From the NCBI RefSeq assembly GCF_037975245.1, contig NC_092565.1, positions 20,374,999 to 20,438,998 on the forward strand: a stretch of DNA of 64,000 nt, read 5' to 3'. This document shows, in pieces, positions 25,001-35,014 of this stretch. The first letter of the stretch is position 1; every line of letters starts with the position of its first letter. The notes beneath the pieces were generated by a model. The model did no database searches and was not told where the DNA came from. It saw nothing but the letters and a program-made list of their open reading frames with translations. This DNA is from Apostichopus japonicus (taxonomy: Eukaryota > Echinodermata > Holothuroidea > Aspidochirotida > Stichopodidae). The translations under genes were made by a program, and so were the position numbers.

Positions 25001-26918
25001 AGAAATTCTACTACACTCAGAGACACTACCCAGGAGTTCAACTGCAGCCGAGCCAGCGGTGAACAGGTCCAATGAACCAGCTGACTCTGAAGGTAAGATC
25101 TGTCTATTCTACTGCTCAACATCTCACACTAGTCGCTAATCTATTAACATGAGGGCTGCAGTAGGACTTTTCAAACCCTTCCCAATCAAAACTTTTCCTA
25201 CGTCCGTTTTATTCTTTATTTTACAGATTCAAGTACAAGCAAGGATAACAAAGAAAAGGATGACGCCTCACAGTCTAATGATGGATCGAAAACTGAAAAG
25301 GAGAGATCTTCAACCTCTGAGAGTGGAATCAGTGAAGAAAGTCCGGTAATCGATGTCGGTAAAAGCGAACCAAAATCACCGTCTCCAACTCTCTCTCCTT
25401 ACAACGACAGTATGAAAGCCACGTACCTCTCGACTAAAGTCAGATGCTCCTCTCGGGGAAGAGATCATGCAAATGATGATGTAAAATCACAAACAATGGG
25501 ATCTGGGATCGAGGAGAGGAATAAAACTGCTGCCTCCGACAACAGAGAGGCATTTGATTGGTGGGACTTGGAGACTACTGTTAACAAGGTCTCAGGTCAT
25601 TTACCAAAGGAGAAAGATGCAGTCCGAGAAGTGAGAGACGATTGTATTTCAAAGCAGGATAACCCTGAGCGTATTAAACAGGGTCATCAGGAAACCAAGC
25701 AGGGTCATCATGTGCCTAGACGTGGCCATCATGTATCTAAGATGGACCATCAAGCACCCAAGGAGGGCCACCATGTCCCCGAACAGGTCAATAGGGAGCA
25801 GCAGGCAAGAGAAAATGAATCCTCAGCAAATGTCAAAGATGAGGCAACTGAAATTTGGGACGATGAACTCATTACAAATCCTCCACCTCTACTGTATCCT
25901 AGCGCTCTGAAACGTCGCATGAACGAGAACTCGTTGAGGGGCCAACGAGAACGTTTCGAGATGAATATCAGTCAAGCGACAAGGACATTTGAGGTTTGCT
26001 CAGGCAATGATAATAACAATGTCACCATAGGGAGAGTTAGTGGTGCGATCATTCAAGCCGACGATGATGTGATCGTCCTGGAGGACACCTCCGATTCGGA
26101 TAGCGAGACGGACGAAGATGTACCTCTGATCTGGGGTGACCTCAACTCCACAGGTCATGTTCATCAGCAGGACCAGGCATCAAATAATCCTTCTGGCTTC
26201 CAGCAAAACATGCAGAGAGGCGGTGGGAATGCTGTGTCCCAGACACTTGTAGGGCAGCGAAATGGGGAAGCCGGCGAATCGTTGGTGGTGTGTCAGACAC
26301 CTTGGAGCAATCAGACACTCATGGTCTTTCAAGAGGAAGAGGACACTGAATGTGCCTTGAGCGCAGTCGAAATTATGGCTCAGCGATCCTTGGCCGAGAG
26401 GAGACGCTTCGGCCGGGGACATCTGTGGCATTCTGCAAATTCGACTCCATGGAATGAGGTAAATAACAAAAGTTGATGAAAGATGGCTATTATGTCCCTT
26501 CACATTTAAAGGTTTCTAGTACTGTGTTGAAGTGGAATCTTGGCCAACAACATTTTTGCTGGTTGTCAAGGTGATACGATGGGAAAATAGAAGAACATGC
26601 CAGATGGGGTAGGGTATTATAAGGGGCACCACGTTTGTGCTATAGACTGAGTCCTAAGTTAAGTGATGAAACAAGAGCGTAAGAATAAAGTATTAAGGGT
26701 AGTGGTGATGCTGTATTCGAGGCCTTCAGGTATGCATTATGCTTCCATTAAAGGAGGTATTATATATTTCAGAGTCTATTTATTTTCACAGGGAAAGTTT
26801 TCTGAGTTTTAGAGAGGGGATCAAAATACTAGTTGAAATTTTTATAGTTTTCAGTTATTGTTTTCAGTTTGCAGATATCGTGCCCCCTAGATTAATAATC
26901 AGAAAGGATGTCGAGTAA
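16052..26918 (+). CDS. Eleven-exon gene: 1250-residue MIF4G-like protein with candidate SUMO-interacting motif
   Basis: Exons: 16052-16142, 17741-19313, 20069-20156, 20766-20850, 21496-21639, 22310-22377, 23458-23616, 24030-24178, 24980-25092, 25227-26458, 26868-26918. All borders are GT-AG, phases agree, and the total is 3753 nt including TAA. Residues about 31-555 are disordered and very acidic near the start (SEDEDSSQDEENDDDDDSGD). Residues about 585-810 are predicted helical. IGLSYCRFLGRLLFGFSVLP and FAKCLKVVMKEIG, with the final EIFLEILL helix, recall MIF4G domains of translation and mRNA-decay factors; this is a pattern judgement, not a search. The tail has a His-rich repeat (about 976-1009), VIVLEDTSDSDSETDED (from about 1105), a strong SUMO-interacting-motif candidate with CK2-type sites, and ends in FADIVPPRLIIRKDVE. 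Reading through the 26458 donor would instead end VNNKS. I do not recognise the orthologue. Confidence 0.82.
17404..17482. repeat. AT-rich simple repeat in intron 1 of the MIF4G-like gene
   Basis: Repeated ATAATTATTATATAATTA units. The rest of this 1.6-kb intron (16143-17740) shows nothing else. Confidence 0.85.
21765..21945. repeat. Minisatellite in intron 5 of the MIF4G-like gene
   Basis: About eight degenerate units of roughly 18-22 bp around AATGTGAACATTGTTTATC. AATGTGAACATT is close to its own reverse complement, so adjacent units can form small hairpins. It lies between the exons ending at 21639 and starting at 22310. Confidence 0.88.
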
Positions 26919-27059
26919 GCCAACGCATTCATCCATACTAGCAAAATGCTACACGGTGTGTAGAAATGTTGCACCTTTAAAACTTCTCTGTTCATTGCAA
27001 AGGTTAAAGGAATCTTTATGTGATGCAGTGAAGGATCTAAGAACAGTACTTTTTCATTC

Positions 27060-27150
27060 TTTCTACATCAAAGGTCACCAAAGGTCAAAGTCTGAAAACC
27101 TTGTAAACACGATAACGCCAAAGAGAAAAGCTTGTATGAACTTTGTACGT
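27060..27150 (+). repeat. Dispersed repeat copy with a DR4 AGGTCA pair
   Basis: AGGTCA-CCAA-AGGTCA at 27072-27087, followed by AAAACCTTGTAAACACGATA, the signature of the 29.9-kb family, and a shared GTAGTATGTTG end. Confidence 0.65.
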
Positions 27151-27549
27151 AGTATGTTGAATCCACATTAGATATATATATATATATATAGAAGTACTAT
27201 AGATGGTGTGGAGGTTAGATATGACTTGATATCAGCAGAGGTGAAAGGTTTGGAAAACTGGTAAAAGTAAAATATTGATAAATTTGATGTGTATGTCCAA
27301 ATAAGTGCAAGAAAACCCTGTTGATCCTTTGGTGTCAACAATGGTCAGAACTCTTGTTTAGGTACCTCTTAATTTAAAGTGTGGCAAGAAATCACTGAGT
27401 GCCAGTCTATGTTAATAACTTTGGACATTGTTGTCTGTTCTTTTCGGAAGTTGGTTGCTTGGATACACCCACTCTTCAAACTTTTTTGTTGAAAAGTTTT
27501 ATTTCTTGTTGTTGTTATAAACTGAACTTAGATTAGTGTGTTTATTCAT

Positions 27550-27790
27550 TTGAAGCAATGAGGCTTAGCAATCGGGAGGTTCCGGGCTCATCCAAGAGCA
27601 ATCTATGGTTTTCCCATCTGAAATGGCTTTCTAAACTGAAAGATTACAAATTTGTGTTAAAATGTATAATTGGAAGCCACCCTACGTGTAAGTTGTAATA
27701 CATAAGCCCTTACGGGTTTCCCCCACATTTGTGGTCGCTTAAGCGTCGTAAAAATAACTGCTGATTATTATATCACAACATATCCAAATT
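27550..27790 (+). mobile_element. tRNA-derived SINE
   Basis: GGCTTAGCAATCGGGAGG followed by GGTTCCGGGCTC resembles the tRNA-derived head and B box of a SINE. The tail TAAGCGTCGTAAAAATAACT, then an ATT-rich stretch, is the style of SINE tails that use LINE machinery. Lies in the presumed 3' UTR of the MIF4G-like gene. Confidence 0.55.
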
Positions 27791-28369
27791 TAATTTGTGT
27801 CTTTAATTATCCTTTTAAATAAATTTGAGTTCCATTGGTTTTGCATGCTGTATTAAATACACAAATTTATCAATAGACTAGCTCAAATTTTGCCATGGAT
27901 TGCTAACTCCTTTGAGTCCTTTCCATATATCTGACCAGAATGCAAACCCAAATTCCTAAGATGGAAAATCCATGGCTCTAACCTGAAAGATCTCTCAAGA
28001 GGGTGTTTTTGAAAAATTGAAATTCGTCCAGGAAATTGTTCTACAAAAGTGTGCTATAAGTCAGTGTGCAATTTTTTCTCTTTGGTAATATTTTCATAAA
28101 CTTGTCGAAAGTTGATCACTTCTTGCGGAGCTATTCTCATCAATGCGCCATTTAATTCTGTCGAAGCGGGACAGGACGACTCACCGTAATAGTTATTCAT
28201 TCAGTGTTCTTTATCTAATAATGCAAACCTCATAAAACAATTGTAATCAGAAGTTAAAACTGATGATGTTAGCTGGAAAAAAAAAAACGACATGCTCCAC
28301 CCAAATTATTTAATCAATCCATTATTGAAAGAAACAAAGTTAATATGATGACGTCAGGCCTCAAAATTC

Positions 28370-28680
28370 TCGCTAATTGCCAGTTAATCGCCATTTGCCA
28401 GTGGAAGGAAAAAACACTGGCAATTTTCTGCCAGTAAAAATTAAGAATTTAAACACACAAGGCGGTTAGCAATGGTCAGTCAATGTGCATGATATCAGTA
28501 CCTAGCACAAGTGATGTACATAACTGCTTATTGAATAGCAAATAATATTGGGCTGCTCTCAAAAACCCCAGTACAGTCACTGATGTGTGTTTGTAATTCA
28601 GGCAAATGCCAATGAGAACTTCATTTTAGCCAGTGGATTTTTTTAAAGCACTGGCACTTTTGGAGCAATTGAGTAAAACT
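28370..28680. mobile_element. MITE-like sequence with two matching 7-9-bp hairpins
   Basis: TTGCCAGTG (28395-28403) pairs with CACTGGCAA (28415-28423). GCCAGTG (28629-28635) pairs with CACTGGC (28649-28655). The same palindrome near both ends suggests subterminal repeats of a DNA element. I could not define its ends or a target duplication. Confidence 0.4.
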
Positions 28681-29854
28681 GTGACAGTCTAGGTCTAGAG
28701 ATGTTGGGAATCAATGACGTGACAGAATATGACACCGTTCACTCTTCAAACACAATAAATGTCAACGTTTGAAATCGCAATAATGAAACAAGTGATGAAG
28801 TTGGATAGGTGCACCGATCATTCTCTGTATTAATAGTAATTTTATAACCAGAGATTATTTATGCATAGTTTTAAACTGTTTTTTTTGTATATTTTCTATT
28901 CATTTCTGTTGACCCATGTTATCTAGTCCATGTTTCTTTTTGGTTCCTACAAAGACAGGCACATACATGTTTTAAGTAATGATATGACTGCAGCTAGAAA
29001 GTCTGCCAGGCAAATACCAAAAACTATTATTCAGACATTTGACAGGGAGGTTGTTCCCTTTTTTTTCAAAGTTTTTGAATTGTTATAGTTACTTTAAAAA
29101 AGAATTGACTTCAGTTTGTGTTTAATATGTTTGTTTGCGTTTGCTTGGTTTTATGTTATTATTATTGTTTTTGTTATAAGCAAAGTGTTATGAAATCTCA
29201 TCTTGAATATGCTAATCTGACTTTGAAGTCCAACGTCTAAATTGCAAGTTTTTGTCGGACTGCCAGTTGTCACGACGATATAATAATGGAGACAAGATCG
29301 TGGAGATGAAGATCAGCTGGACTTAAGAACAATATCTCAGAGATTTACTCCGTGGTAGATGGGAAAAAGAGAGAAAAAAACTTGGACTTCTTCCAATCTT
29401 AACGTAAACTGAAAGTTTCAAGATACAATAATACACAGTTTTACAAGTGGTCAACTGGAAATAAGAATATTGGCAGTTTTTGAGTCGCAATGCAATATGA
29501 AATTGAAGGATTCCGAATGGAAAAATTTAAACTGAAGTCGATGTTTGCAAGGTGCCAGATGAATCATAGACTGGTTACAATAAACTATCATGCAGGAAGC
29601 ACACCGTCCAGGATATGGAACTCTTTACCAATGAGTGAATGGTATGTGGAACGCATAACCTGAAGAAACTGTGTCATTAATTAGATAAGATAGTTTGAGC
29701 TATGTAAGAATGTCATAAGAGGCAATATTATTGTTTACTAAATGTTTCACATTGACATCTGCATCGGTGGTTGTAAAAGTATTTTTGGTTTCGATGATAA
29801 TCCTAACCTTTGTAGTCATGCAGGTGGTTGAGTATGTGTGTGTGTGTGTGATGC

Positions 29855-30190
29855 CTTGCTTGTAAACACAATATCTCCAGAAGGGAAGCTTGGACCAATC
29901 TTATATTTGGTAAGAAGAAGCTTCTTGTTTTGGGCACGGTCAAAGGCCATTTGGGGGTAACCAGGGGTCAAGTTGTGAAAACCTTGTAAACACGATATCT
30001 CAAGAAGGGAAGCTTGGACCAATCTCATATTTAGTATGTTGTTGTGACACGTTGAGTTCAAGATCCCCATTGTTTTTGGTGAAGGTCAAAGGTCATTTGG
30101 TGTTACCTGGGGCCAAATTGTGAAAACCTTGTAAACACGATATCTCAAGAAGAGAAGTTTGGACCAATCTCATATTTAGTTGGCAATTGG
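29855..30190 (+). repeat. Tandem copies of a dispersed repeat, with a perfect DR1 AGGTCA pair
   Basis: Three units begin CTTGTAAACAC at 29859, 29982 and 30128. Each continues ATATCTCMAGAAGRGAAG and a GGACCAATCTYATATTT block. AGGTCA-A-AGGTCA is perfect at 30083-30095. Diverged copies occur at 27060 and, inverted, at 52488; related fragments lie at 60-230 and about 4040-4150. Confidence 0.85.
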
Positions 30191-31431
30191 AAATAAGCAT
30201 AAGGGCATCCGTAGATAAGAATCAGAAGTCTCGACCAAATCGCCATTGACTTAAGTGTGTCCATCTCGGTCATCAGCTGCCAATGTGAATATTGTTTGTT
30301 ATATCTCAATGCTTTTTGCTGTACTACTTAGATTTAAGTATGTTGTTCATCCTGGCTATACCCTACAGCCTAGTGAGTTACATTCATATAAGCTTATTTA
30401 GTAGCTGCATCATCGAAACTACACTGCAGTTTTGCTGTGTGGTTGTTTCACTGCCATTTAAAGGTTCATTCTTCTCCCAACAAGTGACAAGTATGGATGA
30501 AGAAACAAACTTAACTCTTGTTTTAAGTTATTCCAAAAAAAATTGTTTGCATTTTAGTGAATTGTTTTGAATATGATATGTTGCTCAATTAGGTTCATGG
30601 TCTGTTCACTCGATTTGTGTGCTTGATTGAAATCTGTCACAGGACAGCTATTCAGGATCCCTGTTTTAGACCATATACATATATACTGTGCACAAATGTA
30701 CAAGGTTAATATTTTTGTTAAGTAGTCAAGTAAAATCACCATATTTTGGGATTGATAATGAGACTTTCTTTCCCCAGAGTCCAGACATTTCATTAAAGAC
30801 TGAGTTTGATGAATAATTAGCAGAGTTGTAGACTCAGAGTGGAAGCTCTAATACAGAACACAAGGGTACCCCCCCCCCCACTGCCTCTCCCATCCCATAG
30901 TTCTCTGTCAGAATTCTTCTACCTGTCCCCCAAAATGAGGAGAGAAAATCTAGAACATGGAATTGAAGCAGCTTGAAATAGCTTTGAATCTTGAATTAAT
31001 ATGTAGGAACTTGTTTTCAAAGAAATAAATAAAAATTGATATTTCCCAAACCTTCGATGTCACCTGTATCTGAATGGTTTTTCGGAGGAACCTATGCAGT
31101 CAGGTTGGCGTGTGTATGTATGCGTGTGTGTGTCTGTGAGACTTGCTTGGGTCAGTGATAACTCAACAATGGAAGTGATGGATATTTGTCATACTTGCAA
31201 TGTAGATGTCTTGTAGTGACACTGACCTTAATGAGGTTATGGGGTCAAACATGAAAATCTTGACATTGCAAAACTCTGCAACATGAAGTTGGATTGTAGC
31301 CAAGCTTAGTACACAGTTGTTGGTTAATAGCTGGTACATGTAGGTATAATTATTATGATGGTTGGGTGATGATTTACAACACTGTAATATTCCACTAAGC
31401 AAGGAACTATAGTGCCTGTTCAGCTCTTGTT

Positions 31432-32060
31432 TTTAGCTCATACCAGCATGCTGGTGTGAGCTATTGTTACAGTGCAGCGTCTATCACTCTATCCGTCAAC
31501 AATTGGTAAAACCGCTGCCACTCGCACAGTGTTTGATGGAATTTCATGAAACTTGGACACAAGGACCATTGGGTATAGGGCCATCAGAGATGGTCCAAAA
31601 TTTGGGGTCAAAGGTCACCTGTGGGCCGTAATGGGCAATTTTGTGGAAATACGCAAAATGCTTCTTCTCCTACAGATTCCATGGTACAATGTTGAGGGTT
31701 TGTCACGATAGTACTATGGTAGTTTTACCTTCAGGGTGTTCATGAATTTGAGATCAAAGATCAACTAGGGGTCTTTTGTGGCCCGGGCCGCGGCCCTATA
31801 TTTTCAAATTGCTCCTGTTCGTACAGTGTATGGCCAATTATAATGAAACTTGGTCAGAATATTCCTCGGGATGAGAGTTACGAGGGGTGTTCGGAAAATT
31901 GGGGTCAAATGTCATTCAGGGGGTCATCGGGGGTCATTCTTTGTAATATTTTCAAATATCTCAATCTCCTCAAGATTTTGATGGATCATATTCAAAGTTG
32001 AACTGATGATTGTTGGATTGTGTATGAATAAGGTGATGCCTAAAAATTTTTGGTCAAAAG
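31432..32060 (+). mobile_element. Hairpin-headed dispersed repeat
   Basis: Starts with the near-perfect palindrome AGCTCATACCAGCATGCTGG continuing to TGTGAGCT (31433-31460). Then come CCGTCAACAATTGGT and repeated modules containing TGAAACTTGG and GGGTCAAAGGTCA (31605-31617, DR1-like). The order hairpin, CCGTCAACAATT, TGAAACTTGG recalls a repeat class I remember from bivalve genomes; that comparison is from memory and unchecked. Confidence 0.6.
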
Positions 32061-32269
32061 TTAATTACAATTAATCCCCATTGTTTAAAAAAAATCTGAG
32101 CCTTCACTTTTTGCCAAAGCTCCTTTAATTTGTCTCCCAATCTCTGCAGTGTTTGTTTACATTTGTGGTTAAGCTCTGAAGAGGCTGTTAGTGGGATTAA
32201 AGCAGGACTGGGAGTTGTTATTAACTGTTGAACTGTAAGCATGAGAGCCCTATAGCCAATCAGCACTTG

Positions 32270-34630
32270 CCAATTCTTAGAAGTCTTTGAGCCTGAGGTA
32301 TGTAGGCAGCTTGTGAAGTTATGTCTTGTAGGGAGTGCTTGTGAAGTTATTTCTGCTAAGGTAGAGAGGAGAAAGTTTAATAGGGTAGGTCAGTGGTATT
32401 GTCTGAGAGAGTGGGTAAAATAGGATTTAAAGGGGAAAACTTAGAATTATAGCCAGTGGTGTGGCCAGGGTTCTGCTAACGGAGGGGGCGGGGGGTATCC
32501 CTCATGGGCCCAAAATTGGTTTTGTGGGCCATACATTTTTAAGCTCGAAAAGGTATGAGCTTCTGCACCATTGGTGCTCTAGTTGTTTGTCTATACTGTA
32601 CTGTTTTACTTGTAATTGCCTGTTTAAAACAAAATATATTGACTTTGGGTTTTTTCCTTCCCTGAAAGCAATAGTATGCAGTATGTTATATTAATACAAC
32701 AAGCCATTGCTACATACAGAGTGTATTTCATGCTTCCATCTTTTGCATTGCAGAGATGTTAAGTGCTAAATATGACTGCTAGTCAATTGGTGGTCACATT
32801 CGATATGTCTGTGTAAAGTACCAGTACCTTAATGAATTAGTGCCTCAAAGCTAGTAGTTTCGAACCAGTCTTTGATTAAGGAGGAAAAGTTTGGGTAAAG
32901 TCAGTTTAGGAGTAACTTTAGCAAAGAATCTTTCTCAGAATGGATACTTAAATTTGAGAAGGAAAAAAAAAGAAATATTTGGTCAGAATGACCTTGGAGG
33001 GAAGGTCGTGTGATTAACTTTTATATTTGTTACAGAATCTTTTGCCAGAAATTAAAAGACGAAAAGAAAATTCCTTTTTCTTTCTTTCTTTGTTTTGTTC
33101 TTCGACCAGTGTTGGTAACAATTCTTGACATAAGACATCATCCTTCAAATGAAACAGTTGGATAAATTCAAGTAGTTATTTTCCAAAGTATTGAAGATTA
33201 AGGTGCCATTTTGGAATATTAAGACCTGTTAGAACACAATGTTGAATTGGTGACATACATGTCAGTGAAATGCAGGAAGTCTTCCAACAGAATCTACTGC
33301 AAGGGCGAACGAGTGAAAACCAGACACAAGGAATGTAAATTAGATGTTCGTTAGAGACGAATGTCATAATTAGACGTGATCAAGTCTTCAGCCTTGCCTG
33401 TGAAGAAACATTAAATCTGTGATATCTGCCACATTGTCGGGTAGTGACACTCCCTGAAAAAATACAGAACTTTACAATTAGAAAAGAGAACCAAAAGAAC
33501 AAAACAAACAGAACCACCCCTTCCTCTCCATTCCACCACCCCCCTCCACCCCCCTCCTTGTTTCATTTCGCAGTTCTTGTACATGTTGATGAAGTGCTTT
33601 TGTAATTTGGGTTAATGTCTCCTTTTACTATAATTATGAAAATCCAACAGAGGAATAAATCTATTGCTGGGTTAACAAGTATTAAACGAGTATTAAATAA
33701 CATGAAAACCGTATATTAGTGGGTGGGGTATTGGAGAGTGTAAGGCGCAAAGAATAAATGTCATGAATTGACATATTCATAGGGTGCCTGCCCAGGCAAG
33801 TTGACAAGTATGAAATGATAGAAACCAAAGGGGAGGTTTGGGGGGGGGGTGGGGGAGGAGAGAGGGAAGGTGGCTACAATGAATGACATCATACATAGGT
33901 TACCAACTCGAGCATAAGGATTTATAAAGGGACTTTGCAGAGGTTCAAACTGATCCCTTTTCAAACATTTGATTTGAGAGCAAGTTAATATCACCTGCAG
34001 AAATTAATCACACAGATTCTGAATTGTACAGAAGTGTGCAACAAGCTGTTGTCTGTTTTTTTTTTTTGTGAAAGAAATTACAGAATACCAGCCAAACAGT
34101 CTGCGTGTCTGTATTGTAAAATAAACTTTTGATTGTTGCTGCTAATTAAAACATATAAAAACAATGAGAAGATGACACATCATGTTTGAAGATTTAATTT
34201 GTATTCTTGTTTTGCATAATTCAAATTTACTCCACCAAAATCTAAATCATCATAATATATGCATGATTTTATACCTAATTATAAACTATTGACTTAAATA
34301 CCTTTCTCAAAGTTGTTGGGAGAAACAAGAGCATCTTAATCATTAATAACTGTAAGAAATGATATTCACTAAGGAACATTTAACACCTCTAATAACCAAA
34401 TAGTTGAATTTATGTTAATCCATGATGAAAACAGTATCTTTGTGTTAGTACCATATCTTGTTTTAAATGCAAAACTGGTACGTCAGGTTTCCTATGTGAA
34501 AAGGCTCGAAAAAGTTTGTGCTATGAATCTATGGTCTTTAAGAAAATAGTTTCAAGAGGCATGTGTGATTTTCTGAGTAGGATTACACTAGTCAATCACA
34601 GCTTAAGAAAAAATAAAAGAGTGACACCTA
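32270..34630. other. Intergenic stretch between the two convergent genes
   Basis: No exon-like segment found. CAGTGGTGTGGCCAGGG (32455) followed by a G-rich tract looks like a lone left end of a hAT-like element; its partner end was not found. Pyrimidine- and purine-rich tracts lie near 33520-33560 and 33840-33870. Confidence 0.5.
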
Positions 34631-34638
34631 AACCTTAT

Positions 34639-34644
34639 TTTATT
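34639..34644 (-). terminator. Candidate polyadenylation signal of the RNF103 gene
   Basis: AATAAA on the minus strand, about 370 bp after the RNF103 stop codon. Plausible distance for a 3' UTR; no other support. Confidence 0.35.
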
Positions 34645-35014
34645 TTGCAGTGATCATACTTTTCAAAATGAAATATGCAAGATATTGAAATTTTGTGGGG
34701 GGAGGGGTGGGGTGGAAAGGATGGGGACACAAGTAGAATCACAACATGTTGATGCAAACTAATTTCTAGTTTTTCTATCAATGGACGAGATGAGGTCCTG
34801 CCAGAAACTGTCTAAAAATCGTGATCAAGAAAATGGAGCTTATCACACCTGACTTTAAAACAAGCGCAAATGGATATTGACTTTCACCCCGACCTTTAAT
34901 TCTTCAAACCAAATCGTGTGATAGATCTAGTGCATTATGATAACATTTGGAGCTTTGTTTAAAAGAAGTGAATCGCTAACATTTTACAGAGACAATACGA
35001 TACTGAACACTTCA

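Larger units (their letters stand above)
26919..27830 (+). other. Likely 3' untranslated region of the MIF4G-like gene
   Basis: No coding signal follows the TAA at 26916-26918. The first clear AATAAA after it is in aaataaat near 27818-27824. The stretch contains a DR4-bearing repeat (27060-27150), a TA microsatellite (27172-27190) and a SINE. The transcript end is inferred only from the hexamer. Confidence 0.35.
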
